From Dasypus novemcinctus (taxonomy: Eukaryota; Chordata; Mammalia; Cingulata; Dasypodidae), in assembly GCF_030445035.2 (NCBI RefSeq), contig NC_080676.1, forward strand, positions 15,104,940-15,168,939: a stretch of 64,000 bases of DNA, written 5' to 3'. Both the position numbers and the translations under genes were made by a program. This document shows positions 33,961 to 47,044 of the stretch, piece by piece; the first letter of the stretch is position 1; the number at the start of each line of letters is the position of its first letter. The notes beneath the pieces are model-generated. The model made no database searches, was not told the origin of the DNA, and was given only the letters and a program-made list of their open reading frames with translations.

Positions 33961-34809
33961 TCATTAACACAGCACAGTGCAAAGTAAGGATTGCCTTACT
34001 GGTTCATTTGGTAGATACCGTGATGATTAAAATGGAAGGGCCATACTGATTCCTGCAAGCTGAGTGAACCCTTCAAATGTTTTTTCTTCATATGCTGTGT
34101 TTCCTAATTTCTGAGGTATTTTTGCTAAACTGGCCTGAAAGATTTGAAAGAATTAATACATATCGTGAAATAATGACTCATTCTTACGGAACCTGGTGCC
34201 CATAACTTTGAAACATTGTATAAATTAAAAATCTACGAAGTGTGTGTGTGTGTGTGTTTATTACATATCTTATGGTTGTATGGTTAGTTAGGAATTCAGT
34301 CACTACTTTTGAGGTAAAGTTTTTGAGGAATCAAGGTTTTACATTTTATATAAATATTAAGAAATGTTTTTGGTAAGTGATGTTGAGCAGTGCAGTTATA
34401 AAAAAATTCATACAAGGAAACAGAGATATCCAGGACTATTTTTTGAGTCCTTATTATACCAGACAAAGACGCCAGAACATGTCAATAATATCAATTAGGA
34501 CTAACCAATTTAGATCTGAGATTTCACCTTTTGAAACATGAACATTCACCGTAATGAGTTATTAGAATGTGAACATTGTTTCTTTTCACAGATTCATACC
34601 ATTTAATTCAGCTCTTAGGGGAAATAAAACCAAGTAAAATTAACTATAAAAAACCTCCTGCATCATTCGGTAGTGGAAACTTGAGGGTACACAATGAAAT
34701 AGATGGGCATGAATATGATACAAAATGCAGACTTGCCGAGAGCTCTTGCACAGGTGATGACTCCACCCAGGATTATTTACCACTATTCTGTCCTCAAATA
34801 TTATAGTGA
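33961..34809. other. No recognised gene; (TG)n at 34239-34257
   Basis: AT-rich sequence with a short TG microsatellite. No repeat family or reading frame that I can support. Confidence 0.45.
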
Positions 34810-35133
34810 TTTTTCTGTTGTGGGCCATCATATAACCAGGCTCTTATAGTGATTACTATTCTTTCAACATTTTTTCATTCAACATTGTATGTATGAGAGT
34901 TATGCTGTTGTTGTTCTGTTGTTCACCACTATGAAAAATTCCAATGTATGAATTTACCAAAATTATGTATGCCTTCTACTGTTGATATATGTTTGGGCTT
35001 TTTCTAGTCTAGTAAAGTTATGAATAGTACAACAGTAAACATTTTTTGATAGATGTAAACATTCATGCTTATGCTGGGTCATGGATACAGTATATTTAGT
35101 TTTAGTAGATACTACCAGTTTTCCACTGTGGTA

Positions 35134-37354
35134 CTGAGAGATACATCTTGTTTTATAGGGCTTCATTTCATTACATTTTGCAGACATTGCATTTTTTACA
35201 AATTGAAGGTTTGTGGCAACACTGTGTCAAACAAGTCCATAGGAGCCATTTTTCCAATATCTTATGCTCTTTGTATTTCTGAGACACATTTTGATAATTC
35301 TCACAGTATTTCAAAGCTTTCCTTTATATTACATGAGTTACGGTGATCTGTGAGCAGTGATCTTTGATGTTACTATTGTAATTGTTTTGGGGCACCATGA
35401 ACAGCACCCATCTAAGATGGCAAACTTAATCGACAAACGTTGTGTGAGTTCTGACTGTTCCCCCATCTCTCTCCCTCTCCACAGGTCTCCCTATTCCCTA
35501 AGACACAACCATACTGAAATTTGACCAATTGATAATGCTACAATTTCCTTTAAATTTTCAAGTGAAAGGAGGAATCACATGTCTCTTACTTTAAATCAAA
35601 AGGTAGCAAAGATTAAGCTTAATGAGAAAGGCATGCCAAAAGCTGAACTAGTCCAAAGGTAAGCCTTTTGTGCCAAACAGGTAGCCAAATGTGAATGCAA
35701 AGGAAAAATTCTTGAAGGAAACTAAGTGCTATGCCAGTCAACACAAAAATGAAAGGAAAGTGAAACAACCTTATTGTTGACATGGAAAAAGCTTTAGAGG
35801 TCTGAATAAAAGATCAAACCCATCACAACACTCCCTTAAGTCAAAGCCTAATCCAGAGCAAGATCCTCTTCAAATCTGTGAAGGTTGAGAGAGGGAAGGA
35901 AGCTGAAGAAGAAAAGCTGGAAGCTAGCAAAGGTTGGTTCATGAGGTTTAAGGACAGAAGCCATCCCCATAACATAAAATTACAAGAGGAAAAAGCAAGT
36001 AGAATCTGCAGAATATCTAGCTAAAATAATTGGTGAAGGTGGCTACGCTACACAAGAGATTTTTAATGTAATGGAACAGCCTTTTATTGGAAGAAGAGGC
36101 CATCTAGGACTTTCCTAATGAGAGAGGAGAAGCCAAAGCTTGGTTTCAAAGTTTCAAAGGACTGGCTGACTTACTTGTTAGGGGCTAATGCAGCCAGTGA
36201 CTTTTAAAATGTTGAAGCCGATGTTCATTTACCATTCCAAAAATCCCAGGACCCTTAAGAATTATGCTAAAGCTACTCTGCCTGTGCTCAATAAATGGAA
36301 CAAAAAGCCTGGATGACAGCACATTTGTTTACAGCATGGGTTACTGAATATTTTAAGCCCACTGTTGAGACATACTGCTCAGAAAGAAAAAAAAAATCCT
36401 TTCAATATATTACTGCTCCTTGATAATATACCTGGTCACCCAAGAAGCTCTGATAGATATGTGCAACGAGATGAATGTTGTTTTCATTCCTGCTACCACA
36501 GCATCCATTTAAAATATTCATGATTCATGAGAGGAAGTGAAAATACCAACTTTAACAGGAGTTTGGAAGAAGTTTATTCCAAGCCTCATGGATGACTTTG
36601 AAGGGTTCAAGACTTCAGTGGAGAAAGTAGCGGCAGATGTGGCAGAAATAGCAAGTGAAGTAGAATTAGAAGTCGAACTTCAAGGTGTCACTGAATTGCT
36701 CAGTCTCATGATAAAACTTGAATGGATGAGGAGTTGCTTCCTATAGATGAGCAAAAAAGTGGTCTCTTGAGATGAAATCTACTCCTGGTAAAGATGCTAT
36801 GAACACTATGGAAAGGACAACAAATAATTTTGAATATTACATAAATTTAATTAATAAAGCAGTTGCAAGTTTTGAGAAGATTGACTCCAATTTTGAAAAA
36901 AGTTCTACTGTAGGTAAAATGCTATCAAACAATTTTGCATACTACATAAGAATGTCCCATGAAAGGATGAGTCAACTGATGCAGGAAAACTTCATTATTG
37001 TATTAAGAAATTGCCACAGCCATTCCAACCTTCAGCAACCACAACCCAGATCAGTCAGCAGCCATCAACAATGAGACAAGACATTCCACCAGGAAAAAGA
37101 TTATGACTCGTTGAAGGCTCAGATGGTTAGCACTTTCAGTAGTAAAGTATTTTTTAATTAAGGTATATACAATGTTTTTTAGACATAATGCTATTACACA
37201 CTTATGAGAACTATAGTGTAAATATGACTTTTGCATGCTCCAGAAAACCAAAATTTTCATGTAACTCACTTTTTTTGTGATTTTTGTTAATTTACAATAT
37301 TCGCTTAATGTGGTGGTCTGGAATCGAATGTGCAGTATCTCCAAGTTTCGCCTG
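35134..37354 (+). mobile_element. Tigger1-like DNA transposon, internally deleted
   Basis: A 2.2-kb pogo/Tc1-type element recognised from transposase text such as 'caaaaggtagcaaagattaa' (35599), 'gctagcaaaggttggttcat' (35922) and 'ttaacaggagtttggaagaa' (36555). Left and right terminal parts are diverged inverted copies ('gtggtctggaatcga' and 'agtatctccaag' at the right). It inserted at a TA of the antisense L1; the left boundary reads gTA|CTGAGAG. Short frames at 36537-36746 and 36772-37074 are transposase remnants. From memory of the consensus about 0.2 kb of transposase is missing near 36509. It is dead. Confidence 0.85.
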
Positions 37355-38559
37355 AATTTACAGTCTCACCAGCAATGTTTGGAAGTTACAAGTGCTCCAC
37401 ATCCTCCCCAACAGGAGTTTTATCAACCCTTTTATTTTTAGCAACCCTTTTATTTCTAGTGAGTATGTTGTCATATCGTACGGTAGCTTCAATTTGCATT
37501 TCCCTCATGACTGATAATATAATGCACATTTTCAGATGTTGCCTCACCATTCGAATATCTGTCTGAAGTGCCTATTCATGTCTTTGGGTTGTCAATCTTA
37601 AATATTTGTAGGAATTTTTTTATGCATACTAGATATTAGTATTTTGTAAAATATGTGTATTGCAAATGTGCTCTCCCACTATGACTTTTCTGGTTACTTT
37701 GTTAATACTATCTTTTGATGAACAGAAGTTCCTTTATTATTAATAAAATCCAACTTATCAATCTTTTCTGGCTGGTGCTTTTTGGAATACTATTTAAGGA
37801 ATTTTTGTCTGCTCTAAGATATTCAGTATAGTCTCCTGTATGTTATTGTAGAAACTGCATTTTTTAATCTTTTACATTTAGACCTAGGTTCAATCTCAAA
37901 ATAATTTTTTGAATGTCATGGTGAAGATTTATTTTTTTCAACAAGGATATCCAATTGACCCAGCACTATCTATTGAAAAAACTATTCTTTCATCACTACA
38001 CTGCCACAGCAATTTTATTTTTCTATAAATGTATAAATTTATTTCTTGGAATCTATTTTCATTCATCAGTTGATTTGTCTATCCTTTTACCAATATTACA
38101 GTCTTAATAATTTTAGCTTAAAATAATCTTGTTTTCTGGTATTTTAAAATTTCATTTTGCTTTATTAGGTCATTAGCATTTACATTTAAATTTTAGAATC
38201 AACTTGCCAACTTATACATACACAAAAATATGTTGAGGTTTTCATTAAGACTGCATGGAATTTACAAATGTGGGCATCATAACACTATTGGATCTTCCAT
38301 TCAATGAACATGGTGGGTTTTGGTTTGGTTTAATTTGGTTTTTATGTTTTTGTTTTGCTTTAGGTTTATGTCCTGCCCCCTCCTATGGTAGATATGGAGA
38401 GCAAATGAGAAGATGAGTGTGAAGGAACTTAAAGCAGGTAGAACTATTCATTAACTGTAATAAATTCACATCATTAATGAGTCTAAGTGGTGATGATGTG
38501 GGCTATGGGTGGAAGGCTCTTTGTCTCTTCAGAGATAACTAAGTTGTTTGACTTGTGGG

Positions 38560-38968
38560 TGTGGAACGGTAAGAGGCTGCAGTCCTGCCCTTAGGGACAG
38601 TGGCAGCGGCTCCAGTCCCAGGAAATGTTTAACAATGCAAGGGCTATAAACTTTAAGTATTTAGGAGAAATGCAAAAAGTAAATATGCTAAAAGCTTATC
38701 TAGAATGTCTGGAGTCCATGCTAAAAGCTTACCTAAGATGTGGAAGAGATATATGCTAATTGAAGCCTATTGAGAACTGAAACAAAGGGACCATTTGGCC
38801 TTTCCTCTCTGTATAAAAGACGTTTGAAAATCTTATTCGGGGCTCGGGATTCAAACAGAAAACTCCCGAGTCCGGCCGGCCGTCAATAAACCATTTTTCC
38901 TTCTCAAAATCATTCCTGAGTCCTGGCCTCTCTATACTCAAATAATTGAACTTCTCTTAAATTCCACA
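38560..38968 (+). repeat. ERV LTR, probably solo
   Basis: 409 bp with a 7-bp terminal inverted repeat TGTGGAA...TTCCACA, a TATA box (tataaaaga, 38812-38820), a GC-rich hairpin (about 38840-38876), and AATAAA at 38885-38890 followed by a T-rich stretch. The order TATA, hairpin, poly(A) signal is that of U3-R-U5. No matching target duplication is evident, so the ends may be off by a few bases. No internal retroviral sequence was identified next to it. Confidence 0.65.
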
Positions 38969-39294
38969 ACAGTGACACTGCAACTTCTTAATGCTCTTTC
39001 ATTTTCCTTAATCCAGTCACCTCTACAAACCCTTCCCTTTTCTGTTCATCCAAGAATTTCTTACTTTTCATTGGTTTTCATCTAGCATAGGTCTTCCTTT
39101 ACTGCCAGTCAGACAGCTACGGGAAAAAGCATTCTTTCAGTCTTCTTTTTCCTGCAAAAGTATCTTTCTTATCTAAAGACAAAATTATTATAATACAATC
39201 TTGAAATTTGGAAGAAAAAAAAAATCCATGACCCCACCACTGTGAAACAAGCACTATTATTGTCTGCTTTTTCACCCTAAGCCTGTTTTTAACA

Positions 39295-39490
39295 TGGATG
39301 TAATCATAAGCTCCAGTGTGGACTTTGGAGTCTGGAAGCTCTGAGCTCAGTTCCCAGCTCCACTACCCAGCAGCAGGTAAACTTTGGGCAAGTCCGCTCC
39401 TTGAAGCCTCAGTCTCTTCATCTGTCAGGTAGAGTAAAGGGCCTTATGCACAGGGTCGTTTTTCAGGATTAAATGGGAAGGTGTATATCC
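39295..39490 (+). mobile_element. MIR SINE
   Basis: Core-SINE text: 'gactttggagtctggaagctc', 'tgggcaagtccgctccttga', 'cagtctcttcatctgtcagg', 'aggattaaatgggaa'. An ancient mammalian SINE. Confidence 0.8.
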
Positions 39491-40589
39491 GCTATAGTAG
39501 TGAAAATGAGGAGTGTAGTGAAGGGACAGCAAAGGCACCCAAGAAGTAGATACCTACCCACTGGCCCTTTACTAGTGTAGGGTGCGCGGGAAGACAAGGG
39601 TTGGAAAGTGGAGTAAAGGAGCATTAGCAGGAGATGGCTTCAGAGAAACGGAAGCGTGGTGTTTTATCCTAAGTTGAAAAATAGTGTTTTGTTTCATTTT
39701 CTAATTGTTTGTTGTTATACATCCACCTGTCCCCAATGACTGCTAAATTCCATTATTTATTTTGTAGGTTTTGGTACAAATGGGTGTTACATCTGCAAAT
39801 GACAGGTTGCTTCTTACTTTCCAGACTATGTCTTTAATTTATTTGCCTTCCATATTACCTTCACTAGGAATTTACAATATTGAATAGAAGGGGTAAAAGC
39901 AGGAATCCTTGTCTGTTTCCAGTTGCCAGAGGGAAGTATTCAATAATTCACCTTTATGCTTGATGATAGCTGTAGGTTGCTGTTGTTTTAGATACCCTTT
40001 ATCAGATTAAGGAAAGTCCTTTCTTTGTCTGGTCCCCTGAAACATTTTACTACAAACAAGTTTGAATTTTATCAAATGATTTCTCTGCATCTATTGAGTT
40101 AATAGTATGATCATTCCATTTATTTGATAAAGGAGGTGCAGTATATTGACAGATTTTCTAATGTTGAACCAATCCTACATTCCCAGAATAAACCTCATTT
40201 GTATTATACTGTTTAGGATTTTTGCATATGTATTCTTGAAATATTTTGGACTTAGTTTTCCTTTATTACAAACTTATGGGATGATTTTGGCATCAGGGTA
40301 TCCTAGTCTCATAAAACAAGTTAAAAACTGACCTTTTGAAAGAATGTGCAAAGTTGATATTATCCATGTTATTTTTCCCCTTCAATGTTTGGGAGAATTC
40401 ACTAATGAAGCCACCTGGACCTGAAGACTTTTTTGCATGTAGAGAAGGTTTTAAATAATTATGAATTCAATTTCTTTAACAAACATAAAGCTATTCAGAT
40501 TTTCTTTTTATCCTAATGTATGTAATCTTTTTCAAGAATTTACCTATTTCATTTAAGTTTTCAAAGGTCTTCGCATAAAGTTTGTATGT

Positions 40590-41095
40590 TCTTTTTTTGA
40601 GTTATAATTCACATAACATAAAATTCACCATTTAGAAGTGTACAATTCAGTCGTTTTTAGTATATTCATGAGATTGCACAACTCTCACGGTCTAATTCCA
40701 GAACATTTTCATCACCCCACAAAGAAAACCCATAGCTCTTAGCAGTCACTCCCCATTTTTCCTTGGAAACCACTAATCTGTTTTCAGTCTCTATGGATTT
40801 GCCTGTGCTGGACATTTCATATAAACAGAATCATGCAAGATGTGGCCTCTGTGTCTGTCTGGCTTCTTTCACTCAGCACAGTGTTTTCGAGATTCATCCA
40901 TGTTGTAGTATGCATCAGTACCTCATTTCTTTCTATGGCTGAACAAATATCCTATTGTATAAATATATCAGTTTGTTATCCATTCATCAGGGGATGGCCA
41001 TTTGGGTTGTTTCCACGTTTTGGCTGTTATGAATAATGCTGCTATGCTAAAGGTTTGGTGTGGACATACGTTTTTGATTCTCTTGGGATCATTTA
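40590..41095 (-). mobile_element. L1 3' end, antisense (separate, older element)
   Basis: Antisense ORF2/3' end text: 'aaattcaccatttagaagtg', 'tggatttgcctgtgctggac', 'cattcatcaggggatggcca', 'atgaataatgctgctatg'. The order shows a fresh 3' end, so it is not a continuation of the L1 to its left. Confidence 0.75.
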
Positions 41096-42724
41096 CTCTT
41101 CTGTGCCTCCAATCTCCCACTGGCACCCCTGTCCCTCCTCCCCAATGCCTCACTTCCATTCTTGACCACTGCAACCACAGCTAACCTCTGCAAATGCTCT
41201 TCTCACCCTGCCCCAGGCCAAGGCCACCCTGCCCCAGGCCAAGGGGGGGGGGGCATAGGGCACCCTCCTCACTTTGCTCAGAAGAAGATACCATCATCCA
41301 AAAAGCCACAAAGCCAAGCGATGCTAAGTTATTTACGCTAGGCCAGGTCCTCCAGGAAGCAGATGCCACGATTGGGTTAAATTGCATTCAAAATGGGAGT
41401 GCCTGCGTGAGGGTTAATAGGAAGGGAGCCAGACAAGCCTGGGTAGGCTGTAAAGTACAGAGCGAGTCTGACTGAAATAGAAAAAAAGAGGAGAGAAGGT
41501 TGGGTGGAAGAGTCCTAGAATGCTGTCCAGTCTGAGGAAAGATCAGCAAAGCTCCCCGGAGTCCTGGGGCAAGAGTAGGTTTCAGTGGAGTCCTGGGACC
41601 CCCAGGAATGTTTCTCCTCAGGATCCACCCCTGACATGCTTAGTCATTGGGTAGAAAGAGACGGTGGGAAAAGGGATCAGTGCAAACACTGGGATGAAAG
41701 TCAGAGAGGGCAGCAACTGGAGCCTCTCTGCAGTTACAAATCACTGTAGTGTGGGTACGTTCATGAACTGCTGGATCACTGCAATAATTTCCCCTTTTAC
41801 TTAATATTACAACTCATAATGAAGTCAGCACCACATTAAAATAAACCCTTTCTAATATAAACAGGGCTTTATCATTTGTTATTGCAAATGAAGAGATTAT
41901 TTACCAAATCACTGGACTTCCTGTCTAGTGTTGAGGCAACTCTGAACCCCGTGAATCACCATATCTTTCTGAAATAATGAATACATTTTGGCTAGTGTTT
42001 TCCTTATTCGCGGTCCATAGCACTTCAGAGCTTTGGTTTTTCACTTTTCCTTTAGTGTTGTTATCAAACTTTCCTCGAGTAAACAAATTCAGAGAAGAGG
42101 CAGATTGTTCATATTTAGTAAAATGCAAGATAAATAGGAATGTATCATGGCAATAGAGAGCTATTTTATATTAGAGTTTTACTGAGCAATGGCAGTATAA
42201 CTAGCCTTGGAGCTACATTTCGACATTTCACACTCTCCCGGATATTACCTTTGAATTTAATCTTCACATTTAAACTCTGATTTAAGTGGAGGCCATCTGT
42301 TTAGACTACATGACTTCATAAAGCTCAGCTTAAATTTAACATAATGCTGAAAAGCCCTTCAGTCCCTAAATCTATGAAAATGTTACACACGGAATATAGC
42401 AAGAAAATATTAGACACAGATATAAAATTAGATACCTGCAACAAAAAGATAAAAAGATGGAAAAAAGACAAATGTAATGATTATCTAACACAAGTTTTGA
42501 AATCTAATTGGCACATGCAGCCATGAAATTTAGGAGATGTCTAAAGAAGTCGGGAAAATAAACAGGAGGAAAGAATTTAAGGAGAGGACCCAAGACCCAG
42601 ATACTATTATTATAAATGAATTAAAACTTTTTAATAATATATTTAAAGTTCACAATAATTTCTCATTTCACACAATATTGTATGCCTGCTATGAGCCAGA
42701 CACCGTCTTTGCAGATGCTCTTCC
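41096..42724. other. No recognised gene
   Basis: Mixed-composition unique sequence. A 21-bp unit (ccctgccccaggccaagg-type) is repeated in tandem at about 41207-41245 and runs into a G-run of 11 at 41243-41253. No coding frame with recognisable content. Confidence 0.45.
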
Positions 42725-43035
42725 AAAGGGCAACCCCTAGTCACATTTATTTACTAAGCACTTGAAATGTGGCTAGTCCAAAATGAAATGTGCTCCATGT
42801 GTAAAGCACACACCAAATTTCAAAGACTTAGAATGAAAAAAAGAATGGAAAATGTATTATTAATATTTGACATTAATTATTCAAAATGATAATATTTTGG
42901 ATATACTGGGTTAAAGAAAATATATTAATACTAATTCAATCTGCTTCTCTGGGCTTTTCCCATGTGGTTACTAGGTAATTTTAAATAACTTATGTACAGC
43001 CCATTTTATTTTTATTGGAAAATACGTAATAAGTG
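42725..43035 (+). mobile_element. DNA-transposon-like fragment
   Basis: 'cttgaaatgtggctagtcca', 'atttcaaagacttagaatga', 'gataatattttggatatact' and 'catgtggttactag' recur across mammalian genomes in a non-autonomous DNA transposon whose name I cannot fix. It is non-coding. Confidence 0.4.
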
Positions 43036-43409
43036 CTATTGCGGTAGGTATTCACGACGTTCGCCAAAGAAGCCTTTATTTCCATCCCTCTTGGTGCCTG
43101 GTAGGATGGCATTCCCTCATTCCTTTTAAGTTGTGTGGCCAAGAGGCTTCTTTCAGCCAAAGAATTGTGAGAAAAAGCAAGTAAATGTCACTTCCCAACA
43201 GAGGCCACAAGAGCCAGTGTGTGTGTGTTCCGTTCCCCTGGCTACAGTTACCACAGAAACAGGTGTTGTAAAGAAGCCTTGGTCTTCTTGGCCGCCTGAA
43301 TGAGTCAGATCAAAGCTCCTCCACCCTACTGGAGCCGTGTAGTTTGAGCCAGATGGAAACTTTCATTGTTTTAAGCCACCCAGGTTTGGAGTTACAACGT
43401 AATCTGGAG

Positions 43410-43530
43410 TCCAGTGTTTCTCAAACTTCATGTGCATCAAAATCTCCTGAAGGCTTTGTTGTTGAAATACAGACTGTATTTCCAACAAGTTCCCTGCTGG
43501 TCCAGAGACCACACTTTGAGAAACACCGAC
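43410..43530 (+). mobile_element. MER5A-like hAT fragment, internally deleted
   Basis: Begins 'ccagtgtttctcaaacttca' and ends 'gaccacactttgagaaacac', the two ends of MER5A, with about 120 bp between them. Confidence 0.7.
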
Positions 43531-44284
43531 CTATTCTATTTTGTTTATAAGTGTATGAGAGGGAAAAAATGAATTCTATGAAATTTAAGGTTGAATAATG
43601 GTTTTAAGAACTCCTACGTAATTGCTGATAATGATTTCCAATATTATTGCTTACCCAAATATACTAAGAAGAAGAATGACAGCATAAATACATGGTGAGA
43701 AATTAAAATTACAGATTAGAGAGTTTTAAAATATAATTACAATGTATTTTTACGTGCATTATTCTATCTTCGGTATTGTCTATACCAATAGTATAACATT
43801 TTCTACTCATTACTTCCTTTTACAAATCCATTAGAAAACAAGGGGTTAAATGGCATTCTAATAAAGTAGTCAAAATATTTAACTTGGCTTCTAAAAATTC
43901 CTCTTAGATGGCCTCTCTTGGTGACAAACCCTAAAATTTATTTACTGACAAAATAAGTAAAACTAAGTAACTTGTGCTGAAGCAATTTTTAGTAAAAATA
44001 AATCTGGAATCCATAAAGCTTCTCTCACTGTCCACAATGGGTAATGTCATTACTTCCTAGTTATTTACAAGATGGAAAAGGGGAACAAAAATATCCAAGA
44101 ATATCCCCTGGTGTAAGTTTTAAGTAACTGGCATAAAGAAACACAAAGGAAGAGCAGACTCAAATACTTCACACACAGGTATACCACTCTCCTTCATTTG
44201 GGGATGGGGTAAGGAGCAATTTCTCTAACAAGGCAAACCAAAAATAACTAGGCATTTACAAGTAAAAAGCAACATTTAAAAAAT
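43531..44284. other. No recognised feature
   Basis: AT-rich unique sequence with no supported gene or repeat. Confidence 0.45.
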
Positions 44285-44695
44285 CTTTGTGGGGATAAGG
44301 GATGAGAAGTTAAGACTTACAATGTACAGGGTTCCTATTTGGAACAATGGAAATGTTTTGGTAGTGGATGGTGGCAATAGTAGCACAATATTGCAAATAT
44401 AATTAACAGCACTGAAATACATGTATGAATGTGGTTAAAAGAGAAATGTTAGGTTATATTTATCATACCAGAATAATTTTTAAAAATTTGTGAAACCACA
44501 CTACACAGTGAACCCTAAGTTAACTATGAAATATAGTTATTAGTACAATTATATAAAAATGTGCTTTCATAAATTGTAACAAATGTTTCAGACCAATGCA
44601 AGATGTTAATAAAGGGGTAGTATACAGGAATCCCATATTTTATGTATGGTTTTTCTGTAAACCCACAACTTATCAACAAAGAAAAAAAATTATTG
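44285..44695 (+). mobile_element. L1 3' end fragment (xenarthran type)
   Basis: Closely related to 63300-63710 in the same orientation: 'gttcctatttgg', 'attaacagcactgaaatac', 'aaaatgtgctttcat', 'ttttctgtaaacccacaac', then an A-rich tail. Confidence 0.65.
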
Positions 44696-44911
44696 TACAC
44701 CCTGCCCAGATTTATGTTTTCTATTACCATTCTCCAAGTACTTCTTGAAGAATTGGCTGATCCTAGGGCTGGGGCAGAATATATACAAGATGAGCTTGGA
44801 GTATCATGCAGTGCCAGAAAGCAATGAAGTGATAGAAAAACAAAACGATGAGGGTATGTCAAACTTGTCAAGGCCTTCAAAATTGAGGAAAGGATGAGAA
44901 ACTACCACAGC

Positions 44912-45545
44912 TGTGTTAGTCAGCTAAAGGGGTACTGATGGCTTTTGTAAAATGGTATTTATCTGGGGTGGAAGCTTACAGTTACCAGGCCAGAAAGCAT
45001 AAGTTACTTCCCTCACCAAAGTCTGTTGCCACACGTTGGAGCAAGATGGCTGCCGATCTCTGTGAGGGTTCAGCCTTCCTCATCCCCATAAGGCTCCATG
45101 ATCCCAGCTTCTTCCAATATCAGGTATAGGCTTGGATAAGTCTTGTCTTTCTGAGAAATGGGGCTCATTTTTCTCTGGGCTCAGCCTGCTCTGCTCACTC
45201 TACAAGGCCAGCTGTAAACTATCAGACTAATGGCTCATCTCTCTTCCTAGGACCTCTGCCAACTTCCTCACGTATCTGCTTCTCTGTGTGCTTACTTCCT
45301 GGCCCCAGGATCAAAACTCCAGTCTTCTCCTCTGCCATGTCTTTTCTCTGTGAGTCCCTGCCCACCAAGGGGGTGGGGACTCAAGAGCCTACTGACATGG
45401 CCCAGTCAGAGCCTTAATCATTATTTAGTCAAGTAAAAGGGAAACCTCTGAATCCAATCCAATCTAATATGCCCAGAGGCACAGACCAGTTTACAAACAT
45501 AATCCAATATCTATTTTTGTAATTCATGAACAGTATCTAACTGCA
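44912..45545 (+). repeat. LTR, solo
   Basis: 634 bp from TGTGTTAGTCAGC to TATCTAACTGCA, flanked by acagc (44907-44911) and atagc (45546-45550), a 5-bp duplication with one mismatch. It is non-coding. Strand is tentative. Confidence 0.55.
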
Positions 45546-45648
45546 ATAGCTCAGATGAGCCTGAAGAGACATGAAAAATAAATGTAACGTTGTAGCCTAC
45601 ATGGGATCCTGGAACAGAAAAAAGAGAGTAGAGAATGTGGTGTAAGGT

Positions 45649-46094
45649 TGTTTTTGTTTCTCAGCTGTTAAAACAAATACCAGAAAACGGGTTGGCCTAA
45701 ACAACAGGAATTTATTAACTCACAGTTTTGAGACTAGGAGAAGTCCAAAATTGAGGCATCCCAAAGGCGACGCTTTCTCCCTGAAAACTGTGGCATTCTG
45801 GGGCTGGCTGCCAGAAATCCTTCGTCCTTGGCTTTTCTGTTGCACGGCAGCACTTCTCCCTTCTCTTCTGGGTTCCACTGGCATCCAGCATCTGACTGCT
45901 CCCTGTGGCCTCCGTCTCTGTGCCCTTCTCTATAAGACCTCCAAGAGTATGATTAAGACCCATCCTGACTCAGTTGGGCCACACTTTATCTGAGGAAGCC
46001 TCATCATAAGGTCCAATTATAATGGATTCATACCCATAGGAATGGATTAAACTAGAACATGTTTTTCTGGAGTTCATAACAACAAGTCACCACA
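45649..46094 (-). repeat. MaLR-like solo LTR, antisense
   Basis: 446 bp homologous to 61932-62388 in the same orientation ('gaatttattaactcacagt', 'ttctggggctggctg', 'aagacccatcctgactc', 'aagtcaccaca'). Flanks are aaggt and aagtt, a probable 5-bp duplication with one change. Confidence 0.65.
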
Positions 46095-46113
46095 AAGTTC
46101 TAAAATTAAGAAC

Positions 46114-46986
46114 TGATACTTGCTGCTTCAGGGAACCCAGGAGGGCCTTCAATGGCCAAGTTGTAAGTTCCCCTCCCTCCCTACTCTGCATCCCTAGATA
46201 AGGTCCCCTAGCCAAACAGTCTCCCAGTCGAAGGACCAGGAGCAGTTGCTTGTCCCTGAGTAGTGGGATTCAGTTCCCTGCCAGTGCACAGAATTAATCA
46301 AATAAGCCAATCCAATTCTTCTACAAGAACCTGGGGCCACCCTTTGCTCTTTTTTATTTTAAATGAACTTCTTAATCTTTTTTAAGTTTTATTTATTTAT
46401 CTCCCCACCCCATTGTCTGTTCTCTGCACCCATTTGCTGTATGTTCTTCTATGTCTGCTTGTCTTCTCTTTAGGCAGCACCAGGAACCAATCCTAGGACC
46501 TTCTGGAGCGGGAGAGAGGCACTCAATCTCCTGCAACACCTCAGCTTCCTGGTCTGCTGAATTTCTTATTGTCTCTCCTCTGTGTCTCTTTTTGTAGCGC
46601 CATCTTGCTGCACCAGCTCTCCACATGGTCCAGCACTCCATATGGGCCAACACTCCTGCACAGGCCAGCACTCCACTTGGGCCAACTCACTGCATGGGCC
46701 AGTTCACCTTCACTAGGAGGTCCTGGGAATCAAATCCTGGACCTCCCATATAGTAGATGGGAGTCCAATTGCTTGAGCCACATCCACTTCTCCTTATGCT
46801 CCTGATACTACAAAACCTGCCAGCCCCTGTTTCTTCACTCTGATCCCAACTGCAACCCTATATGGCCGTGCAGGGCAAGCATAGTTCTCTTGCCTCAGAC
46901 TGTGAATATATGCAACTAATAAACGACCGTCGAACTCATCTGTCCAGTGTCATGTGCTGTGTGTTCAGCCATCCCCATAACCCTCA
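46114..46986 (+). repeat. ERV LTR split by a SINE
   Basis: Two halves (46114-46349 and 46794-46986) make a U3-R-U5-like unit. AATAAA lies at 46918-46923, followed by 'cgaccgtcgaactcatc'. The ends are approximate and no target duplication was found. The SINE at 46350-46793 interrupts it. Confidence 0.5.
46350..46793 (-). mobile_element. DAS-SINE, antisense, nested in an LTR
   Basis: Antisense SINE with a 'tttatttatttat' tail, 'ttgtctgttctctgcaccca' and a tRNA-like head 'aatcctggacctcccatata', 'gcttgagccacatccacttc'. Flanks ctttgctc and ttatgctc are a decayed target repeat. Confidence 0.75.
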
Positions 46987-47044
46987 GGTGGGAAGCCTTC
47001 TCTCTGCAAAGGGTAAATAGGAGGAAATTAAAACAGAGAAAACC

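Larger units (their letters stand above)
34810..40570 (-). mobile_element. Old LINE-1, antisense, interrupted
   Basis: Pieces at 34810-35133, 37355-38320 and about 39700-40570 form one antisense ORF2 when the insertions between them are removed. Landmarks are 'cttttctagtc' near 34997, 'gtctcaccagcaatgttt' near 37364, 'tccattcaatgaacatggtg' near 38297, and 'aggaatccttgtctgtttcc' near 39901. It hosts a Tigger1 (35134-37354), an LTR (38560-38968), unidentified sequence and a MIR (39295-39490). Frames are destroyed. Confidence 0.65.

Noticed and set aside
36537-37074. Two consecutive frames of 69 and 100 codons
   Set aside because: They are remnants of the Tigger1 transposase with a stop between them, not a host gene.
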